Source of the DNA: Arthrobacter sp. MAHUQ-56
GTDB taxonomy: Bacteria > Actinomycetota > Actinomycetes > Actinomycetales > Micrococcaceae
Length of the DNA stretch: 64,000 nt
NCBI RefSeq assembly: GCF_019710585.1
Contig: NZ_JAIFZQ010000026.1
Coordinates: forward strand, 204,417 to 268,416
Reading direction: 5' to 3'
Positions 27,563 to 36,855 of this stretch are shown here, piece after piece. The notes under the pieces were generated by a model. The model had not been told where the DNA came from. It searched no databases and saw nothing but the letters and a program-made list of their open reading frames with translations. The translations under genes and the position numbers were made by a program. Numbering within the stretch: the stretch's first letter is position 1; each line of letters opens with the position of its first letter.

Positions 27563-28792
27563 TTAATTGATGGTCTGTCTGCTCCCGCCGTGCCGCAGGC
27601 AAAGCAGCGCGTAAGCGCGGGCGGCGGCGACAATCTCGGCAATGCTGACGGATTCGTTCACTTGGTGGGCCTGGTCATTCAGTCCGCCGGGGCCCATCAC
27701 AATCGCCGGCACGCCGAGGTCCCGGACCACGAAGCCGCCGTCGCAGGCAGCCGTCCAGCCGCGGATGGCGCTGTCAACGCCGGCGTCCGCCAGCGCGGCC
27801 ACGGAGTTAGACACCAGCGGGTGGTCCTCGGGGGTGCGGAAACCGGGCATCTCCATGGTGACCCCGGCCGAGACCGAGATGCCGTCCGTGTCGATGCCGG
27901 CCTCCCGGACCTGTGCCAGGAGGCGGTCCAGGATTTGCTGCGCGTCGTCGTCAGGCATGAGCCGGCGGTCGAGTGAAACGGTACATTCCGCGGCCACCAT
28001 GGAGGTGCCCGTGCCGCCCTGGATGAGGCCGATGTTCCAGGTGCCCGCGCCCAGTAGCGCGTCCTGGTCCTCCTGAAGCACGGCGTGGTCCTTGCGGACC
28101 AGTTCCAGGATCCTGGCGGCGGCATCGATGGCGTTCCGGCCGTCGGCGGGCCGGCCGGAGTGGGCTGACTTGCCGGTGACTTTCAGTTCGATGTAGCTGT
28201 CACCCCGGCAGCCGATCACGGTCTCCAGGTCGGTGGGCTCCGCCACCACGCAGGCCGAATAGCTGAAGGCCGGATCGGCTGCGGCGGAGGCGGTGTACGC
28301 GCGGATGCCGATGCCCAGGTCCTCCTCATCCACGGTGCAGGCCAGTGCCGCGTTGAACGGCAGTTCGGCACCGGCGGCCTTGAGTGCCTTGAGTGCGATG
28401 AGCACGGCGGCAAGGCCGCCTTTCATGTCCGTGGAACCGCGGCCGAACAGCCGGCCGTCCCGTATGTAGGGTTCAAACGGGGGACGCTCCCAGCCGGTCC
28501 CGGCCGGAACAACGTCCGAATGGCCCAGGAACAGCATGCCTGGCATGCTGCCGCCGGGCAGGACGGCCGTGAAGTTCGGCCGTCCCTCCGCGACGGTTTC
28601 GGTGACAACGTCCAGGCCAGCGGCCCGGCTGAACTCCGTCAGGACCTGCACGGTGGCTTCCTCGGTCCCGCCGGGGTTCTCGCCGCCGGCCGCCACCAGT
28701 GCGGCGGTGAGCGCCACCAGGTCAGCTTCGCTGATCAGGCCCAGGACCCTGTCCTCAAGGAGCTGCAGATCCTGTTGGACGGCGGCACTCAC
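27563..28792 (-). CDS. M20 family ArgE/DapE-type deacylase
   Basis: A 409-residue di-zinc amidohydrolase. Metal ligands and the catalytic acid are visible: His91 and Asp93 in GHSDVVPAG, Asp122 in GRGSTDMKGG, and the Glu pair in TVDEED (155-160); the dimerisation domain has GKSAHSGRP and the last histidine is in NDQAHQVNE. M20 enzymes remove acyl groups from amino acids, so this could deacetylate an N-acetyl-diaminobutyrate-type product. The GTG start overlaps the upstream aminotransferase stop by 4 bases. Confidence 0.88.
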   Translation of the reverse strand: MSAAVQQDLQLLEDRVLGLISEADLVALTAALVAAGGENPGGTEEATVQVLTEFSRAAGLDVVTETVAEGRPNFTAVLPGGSMPGMLFLGHSDVVPAGTGWERPPFEPYIRDGRLFGRGSTDMKGGLAAVLIALKALKAAGAELPFNAALACTVDEEDLGIGIRAYTASAAADPAFSYSACVVAEPTDLETVIGCRGDSYIELKVTGKSAHSGRPADGRNAIDAAARILELVRKDHAVLQEDQDALLGAGTWNIGLIQGGTGTSMVAAECTVSLDRRLMPDDDAQQILDRLLAQVREAGIDTDGISVSAGVTMEMPGFRTPEDHPLVSNSVAALADAGVDSAIRGWTAACDGGFVVRDLGVPAIVMGPGGLNDQAHQVNESVSIAEIVAAARAYALLCLRHGGSRQTIN

Positions 28793-30033
28793 GCGCCTGC
28801 CCCGGCCTTAAGCGCTGAAAGCTCACGGTCCATGGCCCGGCCAAGCCGGACGATGCCTTCCTCGGCCCGCTCCGGAGTGGTCGATGCGAAGCAGAGGCGG
28901 ACGGCGTCGTCGAACTTCCCGCTGGCGGACAGCGCTGGCCCGGGGATGAACGCCACCCCTTCTGCCAGTGCCGTTTCGAAGAGCTTCCGGGTGGAGATCC
29001 CTGCATCCTCGCCCTGCAGGGTGAGCCAGAGGAAGAAGCCCCCTTCAGGATCGGTGGTGGTGATCCGGTCGCCGAGGTGCCGGCGGAGGCTTTCCTGCAT
29101 CGCGTCCTTGCGGCGCTTGTACTCCGTGCGCAGGCCGGCCAGGTGGTTGTCCAGGCCGCCGCGGCGGATGAATTCGGCCACGATGTGCTGGTTGGGGACG
29201 TTGGTGCAGGTGTCCATCGCCTGCTTGGCGTTGATGACCAGCTGGCGGAGCGCCGGATCGGTGTCAACCCAGCCCACGCGCAGGCCCGGAGCCAGGATCT
29301 TAGAGAACGTGCGGACAGAGAAAAGCAGCGGATCGCCCGGGCTCAGAGCCTGGAAGGACGGCAGGTCCTCGCCCTGGAACCGGAGGAGACCGTAGGGGTC
29401 GTCGTCGATTATCACGGCGTTCCACTCGTGGGCCAGTTCCAACAGCTGATGGCGCCGGGCCAGTGACAGGGTGACGCCGGAAGGGTTCTGGAAGTTGGGG
29501 ATGGTGTAGATGGCCTTGGGCGTGCGCCCGGCGGCGGCCACCAACTCCGGGAGGGCCTCGACGATGAGGCCGTTTTCGTCCATAGGCGCTTCGAGCAGTT
29601 CGGCGCCGTAGCTCAGGGCGGTGGCGCTGCCGTTCGTGTACGTGGGGCTTTCAACAATGACCAGGTCGCCGGGGTTGATGAAGATCTTGCACGCCAGGTC
29701 CAGGCCCTGCATGCCGCCGGCGGTGATGGTGACGCGGTCCTCCGTGGTGGGATCCGTGGTCCCGGCAAGGTAGTCCACCAGCGCCTTCAGGAGCACGGGC
29801 TCGCCCTCGGTGGCGCCGTAGGTCATGGAGCTGTGGTCGATGACCTTGTCAGCGATGTCGCGGAATTCGTCCAGCGGCACGGCTTCGTCCGCGGGGGAGC
29901 CCATGGCGAAGCGGACAATGTCGTGGGTCTGGGCGGCCAGCAGGGACGTGCTGGAGTCGATTACCGAGCCCACCAGGCTGGCGGCGCGGTCTGCCAGCGG
30001 CAATGCCTGGGCGCGGGTAGCGATGTGGTTCAC
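28789..30033 (-). CDS. PLP-dependent aminotransferase, class I/II (LysN/MocR-catalytic type)
   Basis: A 414-residue fold-type I aminotransferase without the N-terminal GntR domain of MocR proteins. It shows YTIPNFQNPSGVTLSLARR (176-194), Asp210 in VIIDDDPYG and the Schiff-base Lys245 in SVRTFSKILAPGLRVGW. Relatives include 2-aminoadipate aminotransferase. The GTG start lies 3 bases after the M24 stop and its own stop overlaps the M20 gene, so the three minus-strand genes form one operon. Confidence 0.88.
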   Translation of the reverse strand: MNHIATRAQALPLADRAASLVGSVIDSSTSLLAAQTHDIVRFAMGSPADEAVPLDEFRDIADKVIDHSSMTYGATEGEPVLLKALVDYLAGTTDPTTEDRVTITAGGMQGLDLACKIFINPGDLVIVESPTYTNGSATALSYGAELLEAPMDENGLIVEALPELVAAAGRTPKAIYTIPNFQNPSGVTLSLARRHQLLELAHEWNAVIIDDDPYGLLRFQGEDLPSFQALSPGDPLLFSVRTFSKILAPGLRVGWVDTDPALRQLVINAKQAMDTCTNVPNQHIVAEFIRRGGLDNHLAGLRTEYKRRKDAMQESLRRHLGDRITTTDPEGGFFLWLTLQGEDAGISTRKLFETALAEGVAFIPGPALSASGKFDDAVRLCFASTTPERAEEGIVRLGRAMDRELSALKAGAGA

Positions 30034-30036
30034 GGC

Positions 30037-31218
30037 TTAGCCGCCTTTCTGGATGAGTTCGCGGGGGAAGCTGGTGAAGGTTTCCACCCCGTCGGCGGTG
30101 ACGCGGATGGATTCAGAGAGTTCGTAGCCGTAGTTGTCCATCCACATGCCTCCGATGACGTGGAAGGTCATGTTCTCCTCGAGGATGGATTCCTCCTCGG
30201 AGCGGATGGAGATGGTGCGCTCGCCCCAGTCCGGCGGGTAGCCGACGCCGATCGAGTAACCGATGCGGGACGGTTTTTCCAGGCCGTACTTGGCCAGTGT
30301 CCAGTTCCAGGCGCGGGCAAGTTCCCGGACGGGAACGCCCGGCTGGACCTCGGTAAGCACGGCATTCAGACCGTCCGCGACGGCGTCTGCCAGCTTGGCG
30401 AGCCGCTCCGGCTTCTTGCCGAGCGTCAGGGTGCGCGCCAGGGGCGTGTGGTACCGCTGGTGGGCGCCGGCGAGTTCGATCACCACGGCCTGGCCGGCCT
30501 CGAAGCGGTCCTCGCTCCAGGTCAGGTGTGGGGTGTCGGCAGCTTCGCCGGTGGGCAGCATCGGCACGATGGCTGGGTAGTCGCCGCCGATGCCGTTGGC
30601 GCCCCGGATCTGGGCCTGGCTGATCGCCGCGGCCGCATCGCATTGGCGGACGCCGACGTCGATCGTTTCCACAGCAGCCTGCATCGCCGCCATGCAGACC
30701 TGGGCGGCGCCGCGCATCAGCTGGATCTCGGCGGGGGACTTGACGGAGCGCACCCAGTTGACCAGCTCGAAACTGTCCACAAGGGTCCATTCGGGGATGG
30801 CGTTGACCAGCGAACGGTACGCCTTGGGGGAGAAGAAGTGCGAGTCCATCTCCAGGCCCACGCAGCCTTTGGTGGCAGGGGCGATGAGGTGGCGCTCGCG
30901 CAATGCAAAAGCCACCCAATCGAAGGGGTGGACATGCGGGCGGTGGACGTACTGCTCGGGGTATCCTACGATGCATTCCTCGGGCAGCCAGGTGGTCCGG
31001 GTGGCGCCGCCGGCATCCATGGCCCGGCTAAACAACAGCATGGGGCCGTCAGCCGGCACAAAGACCAGTTGCGGGGTATAGAAGGACCAGGCGTTGTAGC
31101 CGGTCAGGTAGTAGATGTTGGCAGGATCGGTGACCAGCAGGGCTGACAGCCCCTGCCTGGCCATGCGCAAGCGGACGCCGGCGAGCCTGGCATCATATTC
31201 CTCTTGGCTGAACAGCAA
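30037..31218 (-). CDS. doeA: M24 family ectoine hydrolase-like protein
   Basis: A 393-residue pita-bread-fold protein. It has the creatinase-type N-domain (YYLTGYNAWSFYTPQ, 36-50) and a catalytic domain in which the usual Asp-Asp-His metal ligands are not kept: the first site reads VVIELAGAHQRYHTPLART with Glu248. Ectoine hydrolase (DoeA/EutD) is reported to be metal-independent with a nucleophilic Glu at about this place, and RIGYSIGVGYPPDWGERT and the C-terminal WMDNYGYELSESI also fit. The start is TTG at 31218 with GGAGGTG 5 bases upstream. A creatinase-like hydrolase for another small cyclic compound is the alternative. Confidence 0.75.
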   Translation of the reverse strand: MLFSQEEYDARLAGVRLRMARQGLSALLVTDPANIYYLTGYNAWSFYTPQLVFVPADGPMLLFSRAMDAGGATRTTWLPEECIVGYPEQYVHRPHVHPFDWVAFALRERHLIAPATKGCVGLEMDSHFFSPKAYRSLVNAIPEWTLVDSFELVNWVRSVKSPAEIQLMRGAAQVCMAAMQAAVETIDVGVRQCDAAAAISQAQIRGANGIGGDYPAIVPMLPTGEAADTPHLTWSEDRFEAGQAVVIELAGAHQRYHTPLARTLTLGKKPERLAKLADAVADGLNAVLTEVQPGVPVRELARAWNWTLAKYGLEKPSRIGYSIGVGYPPDWGERTISIRSEEESILEENMTFHVIGGMWMDNYGYELSESIRVTADGVETFTSFPRELIQKGG

Positions 31219-31244
31219 AGAGACACCTCCGATTTAGTTAGTAG

Positions 31245-31256
31245 ATTGTTTACAAT
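31245..31256. promoter_or_regulatory. GntR operator site 6
   Basis: Perfect palindrome ATTGTTTACAAT, 27 bases before the TTG start of the M24 operon, close enough to block its promoter. Confidence 0.75.
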
Positions 31257-31321
31257 TTACGTCATGTGTCATGGCTCACACAAGCCGGCGCGCAGCGCTG
31301 CGGGCAGGGGTGTGTGCAGGA

Positions 31322-32350
31322 CTATCGGCGGCTGACGTAGCCGCGCTGCTTGTCCACCACGTTGTTGAGCTGCCCGCCGCTGGTCCAGTGCTCGAGATTC
31401 TCCTGGAATTGGCGCGCCAATGCGTCCCGCCAGCCGACCACGTCGCCGCACATGTGGGCGGACATGTGGACGTTGTCCATGGCCCAGAAGGGGTGCGCGG
31501 CAGGAACCGGCTCCTCGGTGAAGACGTCCAGGGACGCAGCAGCAATCAGCCCCTCCTGAAGGGCCTCGATCAGCGCCGTCTCGTCCACCAGTGCGCCGCG
31601 GCCCACGTTGATGAGGTGCGCGGACGGCTTCATGGCGGCGAGAACCTTGCGGTCCACCATGTTCCTGGTCTGGTCGGTCAGGGGTGCAATGAGCACCACG
31701 TGGTCCGCCCAGCCCGCATGCGCCGCCAGGTCCCCGCTGGCCAGGACAGTGCCGAAGTCCGGGTCGCCGCCGCCGGCGGTGCGGCCCACGCCGCGGACGT
31801 CAATCCCCACCGCGCGCAGGAGCCGGGCTGTGGCCCGGCCGATGCCGCCGGTGCCCACAACCAGTGCGCGGGAACCCTCGGTGCGGGTCAGCTCGCGGTG
31901 TTGCCACGTGGACTGCTGCTGCAGTGCCTTGCTGCGGTGCAGTTGCTTGTCGTGCGCCAGGATGGACGCCAGGACGAATTCTGCGATCGGCCGGTCAAAG
32001 GTGCCGTGGGCGTTGGTCACCACCACGTCCGAGGAGCGCAGTTCCTCGAACATCATCGCGTCCACTCCGGCCGCCGCCACGTGAACCCATTTGAGGGTAT
32101 CGGCGTGCGGCCAGGCTTCGCTCAGTGCCGATGAGAAGAAGTCCCAGAGGAATAGAACGTCGGCGCCGCGTGATGCTTCCGCGAGTCCGGCTGCGTCCGT
32201 GAGGACCACGTCGGCCATCTGTTCAATATCGGTCAGGTTGTAGGGGCGGGGCTGCCCTTCGGCGACCAGGATCACAACCCGGGGCTTCATTGCCTCGGAT
32301 GCTCCTGCCGGGGCCGGTAGGTGCTGCCCTTGGATATCAGTGTTACTCAC
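31322..32350 (-). CDS. NAD-dependent D-2-hydroxyacid dehydrogenase
   Basis: A 342-residue enzyme of the D-isomer 2-hydroxyacid dehydrogenase family, which reduces 2-oxo acids to D-2-hydroxy acids with NAD(P)H. The dinucleotide motif is GTGGIG (166-171), the substrate Arg251 lies in NVGRGALVD, Glu280 in TEEP and the general acid His299 near the C-terminus. The GTG start at 32350 is the longest; an internal ATG at 32290 (MKPRVVIL) would drop 20 residues. It has its own operator (site 7) and faces away from the class III aminotransferase. Confidence 0.88.
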   Translation of the reverse strand: MSNTDIQGQHLPAPAGASEAMKPRVVILVAEGQPRPYNLTDIEQMADVVLTDAAGLAEASRGADVLFLWDFFSSALSEAWPHADTLKWVHVAAAGVDAMMFEELRSSDVVVTNAHGTFDRPIAEFVLASILAHDKQLHRSKALQQQSTWQHRELTRTEGSRALVVGTGGIGRATARLLRAVGIDVRGVGRTAGGGDPDFGTVLASGDLAAHAGWADHVVLIAPLTDQTRNMVDRKVLAAMKPSAHLINVGRGALVDETALIEALQEGLIAAASLDVFTEEPVPAAHPFWAMDNVHMSAHMCGDVVGWRDALARQFQENLEHWTSGGQLNNVVDKQRGYVSRR

Positions 32351-32374
32351 GCCACAACCCTACGCGATATTAGG

Positions 32375-32386
32375 ATTGTTGACAAT
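32375..32386. promoter_or_regulatory. GntR operator site 7
   Basis: Perfect palindrome ATTGTTGACAAT in the short divergent gap between the hydroxyacid dehydrogenase and the class III aminotransferase. It holds TTGACA (32379-32384) for the plus strand, and TAATAT (32372-32367) lies beside it as a -10 box for the minus strand, so one bound dimer could block both. Confidence 0.78.
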
Positions 32387-32415
32387 AAACAGATGTGACC
32401 TGCATCATGGGTGGC

Positions 32416-33693
32416 ATGACTTCCCTCAGCCCCGCACTCAAGCAAGCAACCCCCGTCGTCGTGGACCACGCCCTTGGCAGCTGGATCCACGGGACGGACG
32501 GCAAAGACTACCTGGACTTCACCACTGGCATCGGAGTGACCAGCACCGGCCACTGCCACCCGAAGGTCGTGGCCGCAGCACAGGAACAGGTGGGCAAGAT
32601 CATCCACGCCCAATACACCACCGTGATGCACAAGCCGCTGCTGGAACTGACCGAAAAACTCGGTGAGGTCCTCCCCTCCGGCCTGGACTCCGTCTTCTAC
32701 GCCAACTCCGGCTCCGAAGCTGTGGAAGCTGCCATCCGGCTGGCCCGCATGGCCACCGCCCGCCCCAACATCGTGGTGTTCCAGGGCGGCTTCCACGGCC
32801 GCACCGTCGCCGCAGCATCCCTCACCACCGCCGGCACCAAATTCTCCGCCGGCTTCTCCCCGCTGATGGCCGGCGTCCACATGTCCGCGTTCCCCTACGC
32901 CTACCGCTACGGCTGGGACGAGGCACTCGCCGTTGAGTTTGCCCTGCAGGAACTGGACTACCTGCTGCAGACCCGCACGGCCCCCAACGACACCGCCGCT
33001 TTCCTCATCGAACCGGCCCTGGGGGACGGCGGCTACCTGCCCACCCCGCCCGCCTTCATGGAGGGCCTGCGTGAGCGTGCCGACAAGTACGGCATCCAGC
33101 TGATCTTCGATGAGGTCCAGGCCGGCGTGGGCCGCACCGGAAAGTTCTGGGGCCACCAGTACTCCAACGCCACCCCGGACATCATCATCACGGCAAAGGG
33201 CATCGCCTCCGGCTTCCCGATTTCCGCCATCGCCGCCTCCACCGAAACCATGTCCAAGGCTTGGCCCGGTTCCCAGGGCGGTACCTACGGCGGAAACGCA
33301 GTTTCCGCTGCGGCCGGCGTCGCCACCCTCGAAGTGGTCAAGGAAGAAGGCCTCGTGGAGAACTCCCGCATCCGCGGCGAGCAGCTCCAGGCGGGCCTCA
33401 AGGAGATCCAGCAGCGGTTCCCGGTCATCGGCGATGTCCGCGGCCGCGGCCTGATGCAGGGCATTGAGTTCACCGGCGAGGACGGCAAGCCGGATGCAGC
33501 CACGGCCGCGGCAATCCAGCAGGCCACCACGGAGCAGGGGCTGCTGACCCTGACCTGCGGCCCTGCAGGCAACGTGGTCCGCCTCATCCCGGCGCTGGTA
33601 GTCACCGCCGAAGAGATCGCCACCGGCCTGGAGCGCTTCGAAGCGGCCGTCGGTGCCGTGGTCGGCGCTGTTCCCGCCACAGCTGGAGCCTGA
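32416..33693 (+). CDS. Class III aminotransferase (GabT/diaminobutyrate-type)
   Basis: A 425-residue PLP enzyme of the omega-amino acid aminotransferase family, which moves a distal amino group to 2-oxoglutarate. Visible are the phosphate-binding NSGSEA (97-102), the GGFHGRT loop, Asp232 in LIFDEVQAGVGRTG and Schiff-base Lys261 in IITAKGIASG. It could act on 4-aminobutyrate or 2,4-diaminobutyrate (DoeD role). The frame extends to GTG 32395 and ATG 32407; I prefer the ATG at 32416 because the upstream starts lie too close to the promoter at site 7. The dehydrogenase gene follows after 8 bases. Confidence 0.9.
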   Translation: MTSLSPALKQATPVVVDHALGSWIHGTDGKDYLDFTTGIGVTSTGHCHPKVVAAAQEQVGKIIHAQYTTVMHKPLLELTEKLGEVLPSGLDSVFYANSGSEAVEAAIRLARMATARPNIVVFQGGFHGRTVAAASLTTAGTKFSAGFSPLMAGVHMSAFPYAYRYGWDEALAVEFALQELDYLLQTRTAPNDTAAFLIEPALGDGGYLPTPPAFMEGLRERADKYGIQLIFDEVQAGVGRTGKFWGHQYSNATPDIIITAKGIASGFPISAIAASTETMSKAWPGSQGGTYGGNAVSAAAGVATLEVVKEEGLVENSRIRGEQLQAGLKEIQQRFPVIGDVRGRGLMQGIEFTGEDGKPDAATAAAIQQATTEQGLLTLTCGPAGNVVRLIPALVVTAEEIATGLERFEAAVGAVVGAVPATAGA

Positions 33694-33701
33694 GTCGCGC
33701 G

Positions 33702-36700
33702 ATGACTGTATGCTCCCTGCCCGACACACGGGCCACCGTCGTATCCGCAGCCGGCCCTGACCCGGCGCAGCAGCGGATACTGCAGCGGTTGTCCGCGGCC
33801 GGCATCGACGCGGATGCTTCGCCGCGGCGGCTGGCTGAGTATTCCTATGACGCCTCCAATTACCGCGTGGCGCCGCTCGCCGTGGTGTTCCCGCGGTCCA
33901 CCGAGGACGTGGTGGGAACGCTGGCGGCGTGCCGGGAGACCGCCACCCCGCTGATCAGCCGCGGCGGGGGCACGTCCATGGCCGGCAACGCGATCGGACC
34001 CGGCGTGGTGCTGGACTTCTCGCGCCACATGAACCGCATCCACGGCATCGACGAGGCCGCCGGGACAGTCTCGGTGGATCCGGGAGTGGTCCTGGCAGTG
34101 CTCTCCCGCGAGGTGGAGCGGGCCACAGGCAACCGCTACACGTTCGCCCCGGACCCGTCCTCCAAAAACCGGGCCACCATTGGCGGTTCGCTCGGGAATG
34201 ACGCATGCGGGAACCACTCCGTGCGCTATGGCCGCACGTCGGACCACGTTGTGGAGATCGACGTCGTCACCTCCGGGGGTGCCCGGCTCACCGCCACAGC
34301 GGACGGACTTCGTGCCACGGACCCTGCCGACAACGCTGCGTCAGCGCATGCAGCCGCACTGACGGATTCGCTGAAGGAACTGGCGCACGCCAACCTGGCC
34401 GAGTTCCGGGTTGAGCTGGGCCGGATCCAGCGGCAGGTTTCGGGATACCACCTGGATAACCTGCTGCCGGAAAAGGGCTTCAACGTAGCGCGCGCCCTGG
34501 TGGGTTCGGAAGGAACCTGCGCCATCATCACCGGTGCGAGGATGAAGCTGGTCCCCAAACCGGCCAGTGCTCTGCTGGTCTGCCTGGGTTACGCAGACGT
34601 GGTGGACGCAGCGCGGGACATCACCACCATCTTGGAATTCTCGCCGGCCGCCGTGGAAGGCATCGACGAAGCTATCGTGGACACCATGCGTTTCCGGCGC
34701 GGCGCCGAATCGGTGCTCGGACTGCCGGAGGGCAAGGCCTGGCTGTATGTGGACCTCGACGGCGACGATCCCGCCCAGGTGCGCGCCGAGGCTGACCGCC
34801 TGCTGGCCCGGCTCCTAGAAAACGGCCGCCTGGTGGCCGGCCGCCTGGTTCCGGACACGGTGGAGCGCGCTTCGCTGTGGCGGGTCCGCGAGGATGGCGC
34901 CGGGCTTTCCGCCCGTCTCGCCAGCGGTGGCGAATCATGGCCCGGATGGGAGGACTCCGCCGTCGCACCGGAAAACCTGGCCGGCTACCTTGCCGATTTC
35001 CGGGGGCTGCTGGACAGCTTCGGGCTGCAGGGGGTCATGTACGGGCACTTCGGCGCAGGCTGCATGCACATCCGCATCACTTACGATCTCCGCACGGAGG
35101 AAGGCCGCGAGGTGTTCCGCCGGTTTTCCGCGGAGGCGGCGAAGCTGGTGGTCCGGCACGGTGGCTCGCTCTCCGGCGAGCACGGGGACGGCAGGGCCCG
35201 TTCGCAGCTGCTTCCGCTGATGTACTCGGCGCGGATGCTGGCGGCGTTTTCAGACTTCCGCAGGCTGTGGGATCCCGTATCCATCCTCAATCCGGGGTCC
35301 CTCACGGACCCTGACCCGCTGGATGAGAACCTGGCGCTGGACGGCGTGCCGCAGCGGGAATGGCGCACCAGCTTTGACCTCCGGCCGCTTCATTCCGGCG
35401 GCGGCTCGGCCAGCGAAACGGACAACCCGGCCGATTCCACCGGCAGCGGGATGGATCCGTGGGTGCATGCCGTCCAGGCGTGCATCGGCGTAGGCCGCTG
35501 CCGCACGGACGCCGGCGGCGTGATGTGCCCCAGCTACCGGGCCACCGGTGACGAAAAAGACTCCACCCGCGGCCGGTCCCGCGTGCTGCAGGACATGGTC
35601 CGCGGCGCGCGCACCGTGGACGAGGGCTGGAAGTCCGAGGAGGTACGGGAAGCACTGGACCTGTGCCTCTCATGCAAGGCCTGCTCCAGCGACTGCCCCA
35701 CGGGTGTGGACATGGCCACCTACAAATCCGAGTTCTTCAGCCACTACTACCAGGGCAGGCTGCGCCCGCTCTCGCATTTCTCGCTGGGCTGGCTGCCGCG
35801 CTGGCTCAAGGTCACCGGGCACATTGCGCCGCTGGTCAACGCTGTCCTGGCGACGCCGCTGGGCAAATTCGCCGCCATGCTGGGTGGCCTGACCACCCGC
35901 CGTGACCTGCCCCGGTTCGCCGGTGACAGCGAATGGCGGAAAGAGGTAGCCGCGGCGGGCGTGGCCATGCCTGGCCGGAAGGCGCTGCACCGGAAGGCGC
36001 TGCGGCAGGATCACGACGGCGGGACGCGCCGGAAAGGTGACACCACCTTGGGTGCCGGCCACCCTGCCGGTGGTCCCCTGGGTGCCGCGGCAACCGGCGT
36101 CGTGCTCTTTGTGGATACCTTCACCAAAGGCTTCCGGCCAGAGGTGGCAGGTGCCGCGGCCCGGGTGCTGGCCAGTACGGGGGCACCCACGGAATGCTCG
36201 GCAGACGCGTGCTGCGGGCTGACATGGATCTCCACCGGGCAGCTGGGTACCGCGAAGAAGCTGATGGCCAACGCCGCTGAGGTCCTGGACGATGGCACGG
36301 ACCATCCCATCGTGGTGGTGGAGCCCAGCTGTGCCGCGGCGCTGCGGAAGGACCTGCCCGAACTGGTCCACACTGACCAGGCCCGGCGGGTTGCCGCGAG
36401 GGTCCGCAGCTTCGCCCAGCATGTGGGTGAACTCGCCGCTTCAGGCTGGACGCCCGCACCGGCCGCGCCGCTTCCGGACCAAGTGGTGCTGCAGACGCAT
36501 TGCCATGAGTACTCTGTGTTCGGCGCGAAGACCCAGGGGAGCGCACTTGCGGCCATGGGCGTAGCCAACGTGGTGGACGCCACCGGTTGCTGCGGCGTGG
36601 CAGGGAACTTCGGTTTCGAAAAGGAACACTTCGAGGTGAGCATGAAGGTTGCCGAGCAGGCCCTGGCGCCAGCGCTGCGAGCCACCGGAACCGGATCCGT

Positions 36701-36818
36701 GGTCCTCACTGACGGGTTCTCCTGTGCCATGCAGGTCAAGCAGATCGATCCCGAACGGCCGGGATACCATCTCGCCCAGCTCCTGGACCCGGGACAAACT
36801 GTCCCAAAACAAGCCTGA
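33702..36818 (+). CDS. Fused FAD-binding and Fe-S D-2-hydroxyacid dehydrogenase (1038 residues)
   Basis: The N-terminal half is a GlcD/Dld-type flavoprotein with the FAD-binding PCMH segment RGGGTSMAGNAIG near 87-99 and EGTCAI near 268. It is followed by two ferredoxin clusters, CIGVGRC...MCPSY near 594-613 and CLSCKACSSDCPTG near 655-668, and by two GlpC-type CCG modules, CCGLTW near 837 and CCGVAG near 963. Such proteins oxidise D-lactate, glycolate or D-2-hydroxyglutarate and pass electrons to the quinone pool at the membrane. It probably oxidises the D-2-hydroxy acid linked to the neighbouring NAD-dependent dehydrogenase. It is cotranscribed with the aminotransferase. Confidence 0.9.
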   Translation: MTVCSLPDTRATVVSAAGPDPAQQRILQRLSAAGIDADASPRRLAEYSYDASNYRVAPLAVVFPRSTEDVVGTLAACRETATPLISRGGGTSMAGNAIGPGVVLDFSRHMNRIHGIDEAAGTVSVDPGVVLAVLSREVERATGNRYTFAPDPSSKNRATIGGSLGNDACGNHSVRYGRTSDHVVEIDVVTSGGARLTATADGLRATDPADNAASAHAAALTDSLKELAHANLAEFRVELGRIQRQVSGYHLDNLLPEKGFNVARALVGSEGTCAIITGARMKLVPKPASALLVCLGYADVVDAARDITTILEFSPAAVEGIDEAIVDTMRFRRGAESVLGLPEGKAWLYVDLDGDDPAQVRAEADRLLARLLENGRLVAGRLVPDTVERASLWRVREDGAGLSARLASGGESWPGWEDSAVAPENLAGYLADFRGLLDSFGLQGVMYGHFGAGCMHIRITYDLRTEEGREVFRRFSAEAAKLVVRHGGSLSGEHGDGRARSQLLPLMYSARMLAAFSDFRRLWDPVSILNPGSLTDPDPLDENLALDGVPQREWRTSFDLRPLHSGGGSASETDNPADSTGSGMDPWVHAVQACIGVGRCRTDAGGVMCPSYRATGDEKDSTRGRSRVLQDMVRGARTVDEGWKSEEVREALDLCLSCKACSSDCPTGVDMATYKSEFFSHYYQGRLRPLSHFSLGWLPRWLKVTGHIAPLVNAVLATPLGKFAAMLGGLTTRRDLPRFAGDSEWRKEVAAAGVAMPGRKALHRKALRQDHDGGTRRKGDTTLGAGHPAGGPLGAAATGVVLFVDTFTKGFRPEVAGAAARVLASTGAPTECSADACCGLTWISTGQLGTAKKLMANAAEVLDDGTDHPIVVVEPSCAAALRKDLPELVHTDQARRVAARVRSFAQHVGELAASGWTPAPAAPLPDQVVLQTHCHEYSVFGAKTQGSALAAMGVANVVDATGCCGVAGNFGFEKEHFEVSMKVAEQALAPALRATGTGSVVLTDGFSCAMQVKQIDPERPGYHLAQLLDPGQTVPKQA

Positions 36819-36855
36819 CCAGACTCTCCATCGCCAACGAAAAAGGATTTCCGAT

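Noticed and set aside
28789..30033. MocR-type transcription regulator
   Set aside because: Only the aminotransferase domain is present; the N-terminal winged helix is missing.
32347..33729. 460-residue minus-strand frame opposite the class III aminotransferase
   Set aside because: Shadow frame; the plus-strand gene has the complete PLP motif set and a promoter.
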